A stretch of 64,000 nucleotides of DNA from Pseudoxanthomonas sp. PXM03 (GCF_014852005.1 NZ_JACVAU010000002.1:496001-560000), one strand, 5' to 3'. Shown: positions 9,736 through 20,123, counted from the first letter of the stretch. The notes: generated from the letters alone by a model not told the origin. Numbers and translations are program-made.

Positions 9736-11337
9736 ATGCGTCGATCCCTGCTGCCGCTTGGCCTGATGCTCGCCCTGGCAGCCTGCCAGCCGGCGACGCC
9801 GCCGGATGCAGCGGCACCGACCGCGCCCACCGATTTCATCTACGCCGAACTGGACATCGTCGACCTGCAGGCGCGCATGCAGTCCGGTGAACTGGACAGC
9901 CGCCGCCTGACGCAGGCCTACCTGGACCGCATCGCCGCCATCGACAAGGCGGGGCCGCAGTTGAACGCGGTGATCGAACTCAACCCCGACGCGCTGAAGG
10001 AAGCCGCCCTCCGCGATGTGGAGCGGCGCGCGAATGCGGCACGCGGGCCCCTGCACGGTATCCCGGTGCTGCTGAAGGACAACATCGATGCGGTGCCGAT
10101 GGCCACTTCCGCCGGCTCCCTGGCACTGAAGGATTTCCGCCCCGGGAAGGATGCGTTCCTGGTGCGCCGCCTGCGTGAGGCAGGCGCCGTCATCCTGGGC
10201 AAGGCCAACCTGAGCGAATGGGCCAACTTCCGATCCATGCATTCCACCTCCGGCTGGAGCGGACGCGGCGGCCAGACCCGCAACCCGTACGCGCTGGACC
10301 GCAATCCGTGCGGCTCGAGCTCCGGCAGCGCCGTGGCGGTATCGGCCAACCTGGCGGCGATCAGCGTGGGCACCGAAACCGATGGCAGCATTCTCTGCCC
10401 TGCCGCGATCAATGGTGTCGTGGGGCTGAAACCCACGGTCGGCCTGGTCAGCCGGCAGGGCATCCTGCCGATCTCGCACAGCCAGGACACCGCCGGTCCG
10501 ATCGCCCGCAGCGTTGCGGATGCGGCACTCCTGCTGGCCACGCTCGCAGGCCGGGATCCCGAAGACGCCGCCACGATGCAGGCCGCCTGGAACACCACGC
10601 TGGATTACAGCGCACGCCTCACGCCCGGCGCGCTGAAGGGCGCGCGCATCGGCGTGCTGCGCAGCAAGGCAGCGATCCATCCCGACGCCGCAGCCGCCCT
10701 GGAAAGCGCCATCGAGGTGATGCGCGAAGCCGGTGCCATCGTGGTCGATGCGGAGATTCCCACCGATGGACAGTGGAACGCGGACGAACTGGAACTGATG
10801 CTCTACGAGTTCAAGCATGGCGCGGAGCGCTATCTCGCCGAACGCAATGCACCGTTGACCACGTTGACCCAGCTGATCGGCTACAACGAGCAATACCGGT
10901 TGTCCGAGATGCCCTATTTCGGCCAGGACCTGTTCGAGCGGGCCAACGCAAAGGGCGGCCTGGGTGAAGCCGCCTACATTGCCGCCCGCAGTCGCGCACG
11001 CCGGCTGGCGGGGCCGGAAGGCATCGACGCCGCGCTCAAGGCGCAGCAACTGGATGTGCTGGTGGCACCGACGACGGGGCCTGCCTGGCTGACCGACCAC
11101 AAGGCCGGCGATCATTTCCCGGGGGCCGGGTACGGCGCCGCCGCCGTGGCGGGCTACCCCAGCCTCACCATTCCCATGGGCCACAGCGATGGCTTGCCGT
11201 TGGGGATCGTGTTCATGGGCCCCGCATGGAGCGAAGCGCGCCTGATTGCCCTGGGATACGACTACGAGCAGCGCACGCGGGCCCGCAAGCCACCGGAATA
11301 CTGGCCCTCGCTGCCGCCCCGCACGACCCGTCGCTGA
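9736..11337 (+). CDS. Amidase-signature hydrolase, probable lipoprotein
   Basis: Hydrolyses amide bonds through a Ser-cisSer-Lys triad. In the 533-residue protein the expected residues are K114 (LLKDNID), S194 at the head of the GSSSGSA run and nucleophile S218 in TETDGS, with the usual 24-residue gap between the two serines. The N-terminus is a lipoprotein signal peptide with lipobox LAAC and lipid cysteine C17, so the enzyme acts in the periplasm or at the outer membrane. It is therefore not the GatA subunit of the tRNA amidotransferase, which is cytoplasmic. The natural substrate is unknown; peptide amides or N-acyl compounds are possible. Confidence 0.88.
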   Translation: MRRSLLPLGLMLALAACQPATPPDAAAPTAPTDFIYAELDIVDLQARMQSGELDSRRLTQAYLDRIAAIDKAGPQLNAVIELNPDALKEAALRDVERRANAARGPLHGIPVLLKDNIDAVPMATSAGSLALKDFRPGKDAFLVRRLREAGAVILGKANLSEWANFRSMHSTSGWSGRGGQTRNPYALDRNPCGSSSGSAVAVSANLAAISVGTETDGSILCPAAINGVVGLKPTVGLVSRQGILPISHSQDTAGPIARSVADAALLLATLAGRDPEDAATMQAAWNTTLDYSARLTPGALKGARIGVLRSKAAIHPDAAAALESAIEVMREAGAIVVDAEIPTDGQWNADELELMLYEFKHGAERYLAERNAPLTTLTQLIGYNEQYRLSEMPYFGQDLFERANAKGGLGEAAYIAARSRARRLAGPEGIDAALKAQQLDVLVAPTTGPAWLTDHKAGDHFPGAGYGAAAVAGYPSLTIPMGHSDGLPLGIVFMGPAWSEARLIALGYDYEQRTRARKPPEYWPSLPPRTTRR

Positions 11338-11439
11338 AGCGCATGCCGCCAATGTGAGTCATTCCGGACGCGAGAGTGCTTGCAGGCGCTCCGGGTTCGT
11401 GGCGTCATAGCCATCAACCAGCAGGCGGGGATTGCACGC

Positions 11440-14400
11440 GTGGAGTCAGGCGCGGACCGGGTATCGGAGCTGCGGGCCTTCAGTGGATCGGGATCCACGG
11501 CCCGCAGGCGGCAGCGCAACCTGAATTCGCTGGCGTGGGGCGTGCTGGTCATCGCCTGCCTGCTCTCGTTGTGGTCCGGGGCGACAGCGTGGCAACAGGC
11601 ACGCGACCACGCGCATGCCCGGTTCGACGCACGGGCCGACGCCGTCGCCACCGCCGTGTCCACCCACATGAACGCCTACGAAGACACCGTGCGTGCGGCG
11701 GCCGCCGTGCTGGAGGGGCGGCAGGACATCGAACAGGACAGCTTCTATGCCTTCGTCGAGAAGCTGCAGGTGCCCACCCGGCAATCGGGCGTGCACGGGC
11801 TCGGCTTCGCACGCCGCGTGCGGATGGAAGAACGCGAGGCCTACGTCGCCGGTCAGCGCACACGCTACGGGGACGCGTTTGCGATTCATCCCGCCGGGGA
11901 CCGCAGCGAATATGTCGTGATCGACCTGCTGTATCCCGATGTGCCTGGCATGCGCCCCCTGCTGGGCAAGGACGTGATGGCGGAGACCGTGCGCCGTGGC
12001 GCCATCGAATCCGCGCGCGACACAGGCGAGTTGGCCGCCGCCCCGCTGGTTGCACTGGGCGATGCCTCGAAGGGAAACACCGGACTGCCGGGCTTCCTGC
12101 TGTATGCCCCGGTCTATGCCGATTCTGTCGCCGCACGCGGCGGTGTGGAGGCGCGCCGCAACCTGCTGCGCGGCTACGCCACCGCCGGTTTCGGCTGGCA
12201 ACGGGTCATGGAGGACGCCATCGGTCGAACCGACGGGGACGAGTTCGACCTGCAGCTCCTCGCACTGGACCATGGCGACGAACCGATCTTCCAGACCCGT
12301 ACGTTGAGGGAGCGCTACGGAGAGGCGTGGAAACCCGCTTTCACCGCCCAGCGCGATCTCCATCTGCTGGGCAACGAATGGCGACTGGTCCTGCATTCGC
12401 CGCCGCTGCGCGAGGCGCTGCCCGGCCAGGCATCCATCCTGCTGCTGACCCTGTGCGGGATCGGGCTGGGCTTGCTGCTCTTCCTGCTGCTGCACAACCT
12501 CGCACGCACCGAGCGTCGAAGCCGGGCACTGCTGGACGCCGTCGCCGATCACCTGCCCGCACTGATCGCCTACATTGACGATGACGGCCGCTACGGCTTC
12601 GCCAATCGCGCATGCCGCGCCTGGTCAGGTACGCACGAGGCATGGAGCGAACGGCACGTGGAAGACGTGCACGCGACCGATCCCGAGTTCCTCGCGTCGC
12701 TCACGCGCGCCATGCAGAGCTGCACGCCGGACCATTGGATCGCGTGGGACGCCGACCTGGGGCAACCCCCGCGCCCGGTGCACCTGTACCTGGTGCCTGA
12801 CGTCGAGTCCGGTTCGAAGATCGCCGGCTGGTACCTGATGGGCAATGACGTCAGCGAGCAGCGCCAGGCGCATCGCGAACTGGCGATGGCGCGCGACCAC
12901 CTGAAGCGCGTCACCGACCGCCTGCCGGCGCTGATCGCGCAGTTCGACACGCAGCATCGCCTGGTCTTCCGCAACCGTGCGTTCGCCGAACAGGTCCGCT
13001 GGCGGATACCGCCACAGGCCGGCGTGCACATGCGGGACCTTTTCGGTGAGGAGGCGTACCTGCGGCGGATGCCGCAGATCGATGCCGCGCTGGCCGGGCG
13101 CGATGGCGAGTTCGAAAGCAGTTTCGCCACCGTCGATGGCACGCGGAGCATGCACAGCTTCTACACGCCCGACATCGACGAGACCGGCAAGGTGTGCGGT
13201 TTCTTCGTCATGGCAATCGACATCACCGAGAAGGCGCGGCTGGAGCACGCGCTTCACAACGCGAACGAACTGGCCGAAGTGACGCTCACCGCCATCAGCG
13301 AGGCGGTCATCACCGTCGACGTCGAGAACCAGGTGACCTACATGAATCCCGCGGCGCAGTCCCTCTGCGCGTGGAGCCTGGAAGAGGCGCTCGGCCAGCC
13401 GCTGGAACGCATCGCTCCACTGGCGCTGGTGGAAACGCAGGATGCGCCCGACGAAGGAGCGCAGCCGCTGGGCCAACCGGGCGATCTGCAGGTGCTGCGC
13501 CAGGACGGCACCCGCATGCTGGTGGAACGTTCGTTGTCCGCCATCCGCGACCGCGACGAGCGGCTGGTGGGCACCGTCATGGTGTTGCGCGACATCACCG
13601 AATCGCGTGCGTGGAGTTCGCGCATGACCTACCTCGCGCACCACGACGCGCTGACCGGGCTGCCGAACCGGCTGCAGCTCAATGAACGACTGAACCAGGC
13701 AATCACGCATGCGACCAATCACGGCAATGGCATTGCCGTGCTGTTCCTCGACCTGGACCTCTTCAAGCACGTCAACGACGCACTGGGGCACCACACGGGC
13801 GATGAACTGCTGCAGCAGGTGGCCCGCCGCATCCAGCGCAACATCGGCAACCTCGGCACGGTGTACCGCACGGGCGGTGACGAATTCGTGGTGCTGCTGC
13901 CCAACGTGGCCGCCCGGGACAATGTGCTGCAGGTCGCCGACCGTCTGCTCGCACTCGGCGGCACGCCGTACACCGTGGCCTCGCACGAACTGCACCAGGC
14001 CTTCAGCATCGGCATCAGCCTGTTCCCGGAAGATGGCTACGACGCCGCCACCCTGATGATGCGCGCCGACGCCGCCATGTACCTGGCCAAGCGCAACGGC
14101 CGCAACGCGACCCGCTTCTACACGCGCGAACTGGCGTCCAGCGTGGATGCTCGCATCGAACTGGAAAACAGCCTGCGCCGCAGCTTGCGCAACGGCGATC
14201 TCTCCCTGCACTACCAGCCACAGATCGACCGCATCAGCGGCCGCATCGTGGGCGTGGAAGGCCTTGCGCGCTGGCAACGCGGCGAGCGCCTCGTGATGCC
14301 CGGCGAGTTCCTGCCGATCGCCGAAGAGACCAACCTCATCGTCGACATCGACCAATGGGCCATCCGCGCCGCGTGCCGGCAGAACCGCATCTGGCAGCAG

Positions 14401-14961
14401 TCCGGTCTTCCGCCCATCCGGGTGTCGGTCAACATCGCCGCCGCCAATTTCGACACCGATGAGCTCGTGGACACCGTGACCGAGGCGCTGAAGGACAGCG
14501 GGCTGGCTGCCGAATTCCTTGAACTCGAGGTCACCGAAACCACACTGATGCGCGACGTACAGCGGACCGACCGCACGTTGCGCGCGCTGAAGGCGTTGGG
14601 CGTGCGCATTGCCATCGACGATTTCGGCACCGGCTTCTCGAGCCTGAGCTACCTGGGCAACTACGGCTTCAATGTATTGAAGATCGATCAGTCGTTCGTC
14701 CGCGACGTGGCGGAGCCCAACCAGGCCGCGATCACGCGCGCGATCATCAGCCTGGCCGCGCAATTGCAGTGCCGCACGATCGCCGAAGGCGTGGAAACGC
14801 CGGAACAGGCGGCATGGCTGGCCGCCAACGGTTGCGACGAACTGCAGGGCAACTACTTCAGCAAGCCGGTGCCCGCTGCGGAGTTCGCGCGCCTGTACGC
14901 GCGCGGCAAGACCTGGCACATCCCGCAGGTGGCGCCCGCCATCCACGCCCACTGGTCGTGA
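11440..14961 (+). CDS. Membrane CHASE-PAS3-GGDEF-EAL cyclic-di-GMP protein
   Basis: A 1,173-residue sensor predicted to make and/or break cyclic-di-GMP. Order: membrane segment (30-46), periplasmic CHASE-type domain (about 60-325), second membrane segment (332-352), three PAS domains (from about 364, 488 and 608), GGDEF domain (from ~728, GGDEF at 812-816) and EAL domain (from ~910). The GGDEF motif is intact, but no RxxD inhibitory site precedes it. The EAL motif reads EGL (940-942); other phosphodiesterase residues (SVNIAAANF, LEVTET, DDFGTGFSS, LKIDQSF, EGVETPEQ) are present, so activity is possible. GTG 11440 is chosen; a TTG at 11380 would add 20 residues of doubtful coding. Confidence 0.9.
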   Translation: MESGADRVSELRAFSGSGSTARRRQRNLNSLAWGVLVIACLLSLWSGATAWQQARDHAHARFDARADAVATAVSTHMNAYEDTVRAAAAVLEGRQDIEQDSFYAFVEKLQVPTRQSGVHGLGFARRVRMEEREAYVAGQRTRYGDAFAIHPAGDRSEYVVIDLLYPDVPGMRPLLGKDVMAETVRRGAIESARDTGELAAAPLVALGDASKGNTGLPGFLLYAPVYADSVAARGGVEARRNLLRGYATAGFGWQRVMEDAIGRTDGDEFDLQLLALDHGDEPIFQTRTLRERYGEAWKPAFTAQRDLHLLGNEWRLVLHSPPLREALPGQASILLLTLCGIGLGLLLFLLLHNLARTERRSRALLDAVADHLPALIAYIDDDGRYGFANRACRAWSGTHEAWSERHVEDVHATDPEFLASLTRAMQSCTPDHWIAWDADLGQPPRPVHLYLVPDVESGSKIAGWYLMGNDVSEQRQAHRELAMARDHLKRVTDRLPALIAQFDTQHRLVFRNRAFAEQVRWRIPPQAGVHMRDLFGEEAYLRRMPQIDAALAGRDGEFESSFATVDGTRSMHSFYTPDIDETGKVCGFFVMAIDITEKARLEHALHNANELAEVTLTAISEAVITVDVENQVTYMNPAAQSLCAWSLEEALGQPLERIAPLALVETQDAPDEGAQPLGQPGDLQVLRQDGTRMLVERSLSAIRDRDERLVGTVMVLRDITESRAWSSRMTYLAHHDALTGLPNRLQLNERLNQAITHATNHGNGIAVLFLDLDLFKHVNDALGHHTGDELLQQVARRIQRNIGNLGTVYRTGGDEFVVLLPNVAARDNVLQVADRLLALGGTPYTVASHELHQAFSIGISLFPEDGYDAATLMMRADAAMYLAKRNGRNATRFYTRELASSVDARIELENSLRRSLRNGDLSLHYQPQIDRISGRIVGVEGLARWQRGERLVMPGEFLPIAEETNLIVDIDQWAIRAACRQNRIWQQSGLPPIRVSVNIAAANFDTDELVDTVTEALKDSGLAAEFLELEVTETTLMRDVQRTDRTLRALKALGVRIAIDDFGTGFSSLSYLGNYGFNVLKIDQSFVRDVAEPNQAAITRAIISLAAQLQCRTIAEGVETPEQAAWLAANGCDELQGNYFSKPVPAAEFARLYARGKTWHIPQVAPAIHAHWS

Positions 14962-14982
14962 TGGCGGACGACGACGGCGGGC

Positions 14983-16377
14983 CTATCGCGCCGTTGGCGT
15001 CGCCAGCTGGTTCTGCTTGCGCACGATGCACATCGCGATCTCCAGCGACTGCTCGTAATTCAGGCGCGGATCGACAGTGGAACGATAGGCGCGCTCCAGA
15101 TCCACGTCCGTGAGTTCCCGCGCACCCCCGGTGCATTCGGTGACGTCCTCGCCGGTCAGTTCAAGATGCACGCCGCCCAGGCGCGTGCCGGCCGCCGCAT
15201 GCAGGTCGAACGACTGTTCCACCTCGCTACGCACATTGTCGAAGCGACGCGTCTTGAACCCGTTGCTCGTGCTTTCGGTATTGCCATGCATCGGATCGCA
15301 GACCCACAGCACGCGACGGCCGTCGCGACGGACCGCGTCCAGCAAGGGTGGGAGCTTCTCCGCGATCTGCGCGGCACCCATGCGATGGATGAAGGTCAGG
15401 CGACCCGCTTCGTCTTCCGGATTCAGTACGTCGATCAGGCGCAGCAGCTGATCCGGCGTGACCGACGGGCCGACCTTGATGGCGATCGGATTGCGCACGC
15501 CACGCAGGTACTCCACATGCGCGCCATCCACCGCCGCCGTCCGCATGCCGATCCACGGATAATGGGTGCTGAGGTTGAACCAGCCCCACTGGCGGGGCAC
15601 TTCGCGTGTCAGCGCTTCCTCGTAAGGCAGCAACAGCGCTTCATGCGAGGTGTAGAAGTCGATGCGGTTGAGGTTGTGCACCTCGGCGCCCGACAACGTC
15701 TCCATGAACCGTACCGCGTCACCGATCGAGGTGACCATGTGCTGGTACTCGTTGGCCAGCGGCGAATAGCCCACCCAGTTGAGGTTCCAGTACTCCGGGT
15801 GGTGCAGGTCGGCGAAACCGCCGTCGATCAGCGCCCGCACGAAGTTCATCGTCATCGCCGAACGCGCATGCGCCTTGATCATGCGGCGCGGATCGGGGCG
15901 GCGCGCTTCGGCCGTGAAGTCGGGCGCATTGACCACGTCGCCGCGATAGCTCGGCAGGCTGACGCCGTCGCGCGTTTCCATGTCGGCCGAACGCGGCTTG
16001 GCGTACTGCCCGGCGAAGCGGCCCACGCGCACGACTGGCAGGCGCAGGCCGTGCACCAGTACCAGGCTCATCTGCAGCAGCACCTTCAGCCGGTTGGAGA
16101 TCAACCCGGATTCGCAGTCGCTGAAGTTCTCCGCGCAGTCGCCACCCTGCAGCAGGAAGCGCTTACCTTCCTGCGCCTCGGCCAACTGCTTTTTCAGCGA
16201 GAAGATCTCCCACGACGTCACCAATGGCGGCAACTGGCGCAACTCGCCGAGCGCCGATTCGAGCGCGTCGCCGTCCGGGTAGGTCGGCATCTGCATCGCC
16301 GTCCGCGCGCGCCAGCTGTCTGGCGCCCAATGGGGCGGCAAGGTGACGGCGCGCAGGTTGCGGTCGGACGGGTTCAT
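14983..16377 (-). CDS. Class II (plant-type) 3-deoxy-7-phosphoheptulonate synthase
   Basis: First enzyme of the shikimate pathway: condenses phosphoenolpyruvate with erythrose 4-phosphate. The 464-residue sequence is class II, unrelated in sequence to E. coli AroF/G/H. Expected metal ligands are visible: C81 in GGDCAENF, histidine in CDPMHGNT, glutamate in VHLELTGEDVTEC and aspartate in DPRLNYEQ. ATG 16377 has AGGAG upstream. It converges with the GGDEF-EAL gene and follows dsbB on the same strand. In some xanthomonads class II enzymes serve secondary metabolism, but nothing here points to a biosynthetic cluster, so a primary role is more likely. Confidence 0.92.
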   Translation of the reverse strand: MNPSDRNLRAVTLPPHWAPDSWRARTAMQMPTYPDGDALESALGELRQLPPLVTSWEIFSLKKQLAEAQEGKRFLLQGGDCAENFSDCESGLISNRLKVLLQMSLVLVHGLRLPVVRVGRFAGQYAKPRSADMETRDGVSLPSYRGDVVNAPDFTAEARRPDPRRMIKAHARSAMTMNFVRALIDGGFADLHHPEYWNLNWVGYSPLANEYQHMVTSIGDAVRFMETLSGAEVHNLNRIDFYTSHEALLLPYEEALTREVPRQWGWFNLSTHYPWIGMRTAAVDGAHVEYLRGVRNPIAIKVGPSVTPDQLLRLIDVLNPEDEAGRLTFIHRMGAAQIAEKLPPLLDAVRRDGRRVLWVCDPMHGNTESTSNGFKTRRFDNVRSEVEQSFDLHAAAGTRLGGVHLELTGEDVTECTGGARELTDVDLERAYRSTVDPRLNYEQSLEIAMCIVRKQNQLATPTAR

Positions 16378-16428
16378 GGCGGACTCCTGGGGGCCCACCA
16401 TCGTGCCAGATTGGTGCGCCGCGTCAAA

Positions 16429-16944
16429 TCAGCGGAAGGTCGAGGTCCTGCGCGCGCGGAATCCGATCCATAGCGCCCACACGGCCAGAAGCACGAACCA
16501 CACCAGGCTCCACATCGGCATGGTCAGCCCAAGGAAACTCCAGTCGATGGTGCTGCAGTCTCCCTTGGCGGAGAGCACTTTCTGCACGACACCCAGCCAG
16601 GTGTTGTTCTCGATCATGTAGTCCCAGCCGGGACCGCAGCTTGGCATCAACGGCGGATACAACTGCACCCACACGTGCTTGCCCGCAATCCCGATGCCGG
16701 TGGCAGCACCGAGGAACGCCAGGAACCCGTAGACGCGCCGTCCCGTCGGGCGGCGGGGACCATGCAGCGCGCCGAGCAGGAACAGTACGCCGGTCGCCGC
16801 AAAGGCGAGCCGCTGGAAAATGCAGAACGGGCAAGGTTCCAACTGGTGGACGAACTGCACGTACAGGGCGTAGCCGAGCAGGCCCGCACAGATCGCGAAA
16901 CCCAGGAAGCACTGCGCGCGGAAACTCCAGGGGAGAGGATTCAT
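16429..16944 (-). CDS. dsbB: Disulfide bond formation protein B
   Basis: Inner-membrane quinone reductase that reoxidises periplasmic DsbA. The 171-residue protein has four membrane segments. Both redox pairs are present: C38-P-F-C41 in the first periplasmic loop and C103/C130 in the second, matching E. coli C41/C44 and C104/C130. I chose ATG 16944 (MNPLPW); a GTG two codons earlier (16950) is possible, and neither has a clear ribosome site. No dsbA is adjacent. Confidence 0.92.
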   Translation of the reverse strand: MNPLPWSFRAQCFLGFAICAGLLGYALYVQFVHQLEPCPFCIFQRLAFAATGVLFLLGALHGPRRPTGRRVYGFLAFLGAATGIGIAGKHVWVQLYPPLMPSCGPGWDYMIENNTWLGVVQKVLSAKGDCSTIDWSFLGLTMPMWSLVWFVLLAVWALWIGFRARRTSTFR

Positions 16945-17048
16945 CGGCACCCATGACGTGAGGTCGTGCCCGCATTATCCATGCCTGCCGCCCCGCACGT
17001 CACCCTGCGACGTCCTGCCGCATCCGGGCCGGGTACGAAATGGCGCCT

Positions 17049-17084
17049 CAAAAACAAAAACCCCGGCGCTGGCCGGGGTTTCTG
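17049..17084 (-). terminator. Rho-independent terminator ending the alpha operon
   Basis: On the minus strand, arms AACCCCGG and CCGGGGTT (17059-17066 / 17073-17080) are followed by TTTGTTTTTGAG. It starts about 25 bases past the rplQ stop and marks the 3' end of the large ribosomal cluster. Confidence 0.88.
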
Positions 17085-17105
17085 GTGTCCTGCTGGACGC
17101 GGAGC

Positions 17106-17480
17106 TTACTCGGCCGCTGCTTCCGGACGGTCGACCAGCTCGACGTACGCCATCGGGGCGTTGTCGCCAGCGCGGAAACCGCACTTCAGGATGCGCAGGT
17201 AGCCACCCGGACGCGACTGGTAGCGCGGGCCGAGCGTGGTGAACAGGGTGCCGACGGCTTCCTTGTCGCGCAGGCGGGCGAACGCCAGACGACGGTTGGC
17301 AACGCCATCGATCTTGCCGAGGGTGATCAGCGGTTCCGCGACGCGGCGCAGTTCCTTGGCCTTCGGCAGGGTGGTACGGATCAGGCCGTGCTTGATGAGC
17401 GAAGCAGCCATGTTGCGGAACATCGCTTCGCGATGGGCGCTGGTGCGGCTGAACTTGCGGCCGGCTTTCTGGTGGCGCAT
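17106..17480 (-). CDS. rplQ: 50S ribosomal protein L17
   Basis: Large-subunit protein, last gene of the alpha operon. 124 residues, starting [20 protein letters not shown], the family hallmark, and ending in an acidic/alanine tail. ATG 17480 has AGGA before it. The 188 bases between rpoA and rplQ are longer than is usual for this pair and show no gene. Confidence 0.97.
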   Translation of the reverse strand: MRHQKAGRKFSRTSAHREAMFRNMAASLIKHGLIRTTLPKAKELRRVAEPLITLGKIDGVANRRLAFARLRDKEAVGTLFTTLGPRYQSRPGGYLRILKCGFRAGDNAPMAYVELVDRPEAAAE

Positions 17481-17668
17481 GGGTTGGATTCCTGGTGAAT
17501 GTTGGGACGTTGGACTTCGTTGTCGCCATCCAGGCGCTGGAACAGTGGACTGCGGTTGGTCCTGACCGGCCATCCTTGACCGGAGTGCCGCGAGCCTTCA
17601 GGCCCGTCGACGAGGGTGCTGCTTCAGGGAGACTCCCGCGCGGACGCGGGAGCTCCGTATTGCTTCGA

Positions 17669-18667
17669 TCAGCCAAGCATGCCGTGCTGGGCGACACCGG
17701 CCGGCGGCCAGTTCTCCAGCTTCATGCCCAACGACAGGCCGCGCTGCGCCAGGACTTCCTTGATCTCGGTGAGCGACTTCTTGCCGAGGTTGGGGGTCTT
17801 GAGCAGTTCGACTTCCGTCTTCTGGATCAGGTCGCCGATGTAGTAGATGCTCTCTGCCTTCAGGCAGTTGGCCGAACGCACCGTCAGTTCCAGGTCGTCG
17901 ATCGGGCGCAGCAGCACCGGATCCACGCCGCTGGCAGCCTGCTTCGGCGCGCCGCGGTCGCGGTGCGTGAAGTCGCCGAACACCGACAGCTGGTCGCTGA
18001 GGATGTCGGCGGCGGTGCGCACGGCTTCCTCGGCGTCGATCGTGCCGTTGGTTTCGATGTCCAGGACCAGCTTGTCCAGGTCGGTACGCTGCTCGACGCG
18101 CGCGGCTTCCACCGCATACGCGACGCGACGGACCGGCGAGAACGAGGCGTCCAGCACCAGGCGACCGATCGCACGGGTTTCTTCATCCGGACGACGGCGG
18201 GCGGCGGCCGGCTGGTAGCCGAAGCCGCGCTCGATCTTTAGGCGCATGTTCAGCGCCGTGTCCTTGGTCAGGTTGCAGATGACCAGTTCCGGGTTGAGGA
18301 TCTCGACGTTGTGGTCGGTCTTGATGTCGCCGGCGGTGACCACGCCCGGGCCCTGCTTGGCCAGGCTGAGCGTGGAGGAGTCACCGCTATGGATGCGGAT
18401 GGCCACATCCTTCAGGTTCAACAGCACTTCCAACACGTCTTCCTGCATGCCTTCAATGGTGCTGTATTCGTGCAGCACGCCATCGATCTCGACTTCGGTG
18501 ATCGCGAAGCCGGGAATCGACGACAGCAGCACGCGGCGCAACGCATTGCCGAGCGTATGACCGTAACCACGCTCCAGCGGTTCGATGACCACTTTTGCAC
18601 GATTGCCGCTCAGGCGCTCGATCTGCGGGCCGCGGGGGCGCAGCACTTGCTGAGTAATACCCGTCAT
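17669..18667 (-). CDS. rpoA: RNA polymerase alpha subunit
   Basis: Assembly platform of RNA polymerase and contact for UP elements and activators. 332 residues: the N-terminal dimerisation domain (about 1-235, with [20 protein letters not shown]) and the C-terminal domain (about 250-325, with [17 protein letters not shown] and TPNLGKKSL). ATG 18667 has AGGAG upstream. Fifty bases separate it from rpsD. Placement between rpsD and rplQ is the standard alpha-operon order. Confidence 0.98.
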   Translation of the reverse strand: MTGITQQVLRPRGPQIERLSGNRAKVVIEPLERGYGHTLGNALRRVLLSSIPGFAITEVEIDGVLHEYSTIEGMQEDVLEVLLNLKDVAIRIHSGDSSTLSLAKQGPGVVTAGDIKTDHNVEILNPELVICNLTKDTALNMRLKIERGFGYQPAAARRRPDEETRAIGRLVLDASFSPVRRVAYAVEAARVEQRTDLDKLVLDIETNGTIDAEEAVRTAADILSDQLSVFGDFTHRDRGAPKQAASGVDPVLLRPIDDLELTVRSANCLKAESIYYIGDLIQKTEVELLKTPNLGKKSLTEIKEVLAQRGLSLGMKLENWPPAGVAQHGMLG

Positions 18668-18717
18668 GTTGCTTTGTCTCCTGCGGTCCCCCGGTCGCCC
18701 GGGGGTGCGTGAATGAA

Positions 18718-19347
18718 TTACTTCGAGTACAACTCGACGATCAGCGCTTCGTTGATGTCGGCGGGCAGGTCCGAACGCGCCGGCACTGCCTTGAACACGC
18801 CGCTGAACTTCTTCGCATCGACTTCGACCCACGAGGGGTTCAGGTCGAGCTGCTCGGCGACCGTCAGCGACTCCTGCACGCGGAGCTGCTTCTGGGCCTT
18901 CTCCGACAGCGCGATCGCGTCACCGGCCTTGACCTGGTACGAAGGCAGGTTGACCGGCTTGCCATTGACCAGCACGCCACGGTGCGAGACCAGCTGGCGA
19001 GCGGCCGGACGGGTCACGGCGAAGCCCATGCGGTAGATGACGTTGTCGAGACGGGTCTCGAGCAACTGCAGCAGGTTCTCGCCGGTGTTGCCCTTCTTGG
19101 TCGAGGCCTTCTTGTAGTAGTTGCGGAACTGACGCTCCAGCAGACCGTAGATACGCTTGACCTTCTGCTTCTCGCGCAGCTGGGTGGCGTAGTCGGACAG
19201 CTTGCCCTTGCGGGCGGTCGCGCCGTGCTGGCCGGGCTTCTGCTCCAGCTTGCACTTGGAGTCCAGCGCACGGGCCGGGCTCTTGAGCGACAGGTCGGCG
19301 CCTTCGCGGCGCGCGAGCTTACAGGTAGGACCGATATAACGAGCCAT
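18718..19347 (-). CDS. rpsD: 30S ribosomal protein S4
   Basis: Primary 16S rRNA binder; in E. coli also the translational repressor of the alpha operon, acting on the rpsM leader. 209 residues: [16 protein letters not shown] start and an S4 RNA-binding domain (about 95-160, [14 protein letters not shown]). It follows rpsK by 14 bases. Confidence 0.98.
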   Translation of the reverse strand: MARYIGPTCKLARREGADLSLKSPARALDSKCKLEQKPGQHGATARKGKLSDYATQLREKQKVKRIYGLLERQFRNYYKKASTKKGNTGENLLQLLETRLDNVIYRMGFAVTRPAARQLVSHRGVLVNGKPVNLPSYQVKAGDAIALSEKAQKQLRVQESLTVAEQLDLNPSWVEVDAKKFSGVFKAVPARSDLPADINEALIVELYSK

Positions 19348-19361
19348 TTCTTATCGCCCCC

Positions 19362-19754
19362 TTAGACGCGACGCTTTTTCGGCGGACGGCACCCGTTGTG
19401 CGGGATGGGCGTCACGTCGATGATGTTGGTGATCTTGTAGCCGACGTTGTTCAACGAACGCACGGCCGACTCGCGGCCCGGACCCGGACCCTTGATGCGC
19501 ACTTCCAACGACTTCACGCCGTAGTCCAACGCAGCACGGCCGGCCTTTTCGGCGGCGACCTGGGCAGCGAACGGAGTGGACTTGCGCGAACCACGGAAAC
19601 CCGCGCCGCCCGACGTGGCCCACGACAATGCGTTGCCCTGACGGTCGGTGATGGTGACGATGGTATTGTTGAAAGAAGCGTGGACGTGGGCGACGCCGTC
19701 GGTGATGACGCGCTTGATCTTCTTCTTGACTTTGGCAGCAGCTGGCTTGGCCAT
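19362..19754 (-). CDS. rpsK: 30S ribosomal protein S11
   Basis: Platform protein of the small subunit. 130 residues with a lysine-rich N-terminus, central [16 protein letters not shown] and the C-terminal [18 protein letters not shown], all family hallmarks. It lies 12 bases after rpsM and 14 before rpsD. Confidence 0.98.
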   Translation of the reverse strand: MAKPAAAKVKKKIKRVITDGVAHVHASFNNTIVTITDRQGNALSWATSGGAGFRGSRKSTPFAAQVAAEKAGRAALDYGVKSLEVRIKGPGPGRESAVRSLNNVGYKITNIIDVTPIPHNGCRPPKKRRV

Positions 19755-19766
19755 GATGGTCGCCCC

Positions 19767-20123
19767 TTACTTCTTGATGGCTTTGCGCGGACCCTTGCGG
19801 GTGCGGGCATTGGTGCGGGTGCGCTGGCCACGCAGCGGCAGGCCGCGGCGATGACGCAGACCGCGATAGCAACCCAGGTCCATCAGGCGCTTGATCGCGA
19901 TGCCGACTTCACGGCGCAGGTCGCCCTCGACCACGTACTTGCCGACTTCGGCGCGCAGGCGCTCGACTTCCGGCTCCGACAGGTCGCGGATCTTGGTGGT
20001 CGAGGCGACGCCGGCGGCTTCGCAGACCTTCTTGGAACGGGTACGGCCAATGCCGAAAATGCTTTGCAAACCGACCCAGACATGCTTCTGGGCAGGCAGG
20101 TTGACACCTGCAATACGCGCCAT
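19767..20123 (-). CDS. rpsM: 30S ribosomal protein S13
   Basis: Head protein that contacts the 50S subunit and P-site tRNA. 118 residues: [14 protein letters not shown] start, H2TH domain, and a basic tail ([18 protein letters not shown]). ATG 20123 has GGAGA upstream. It is the first gene of the alpha operon and follows a 342-base spacer with promoter and hairpin signals. Confidence 0.98.
   Translation of the reverse strand: MARIAGVNLPAQKHVWVGLQSIFGIGRTRSKKVCEAAGVASTTKIRDLSEPEVERLRAEVGKYVVEGDLRREVGIAIKRLMDLGCYRGLRHRRGLPLRGQRTRTNARTRKGPRKAIKK

Noticed and set aside
7312-11352. A 1,346-codon open frame on the minus strand opposite typA, DUF2127 and the amidase gene
   Set aside because: It is arginine-, histidine- and glutamine-rich low-complexity translation without any domain, and arises from the strong GC bias at third positions of the real genes on the other strand.
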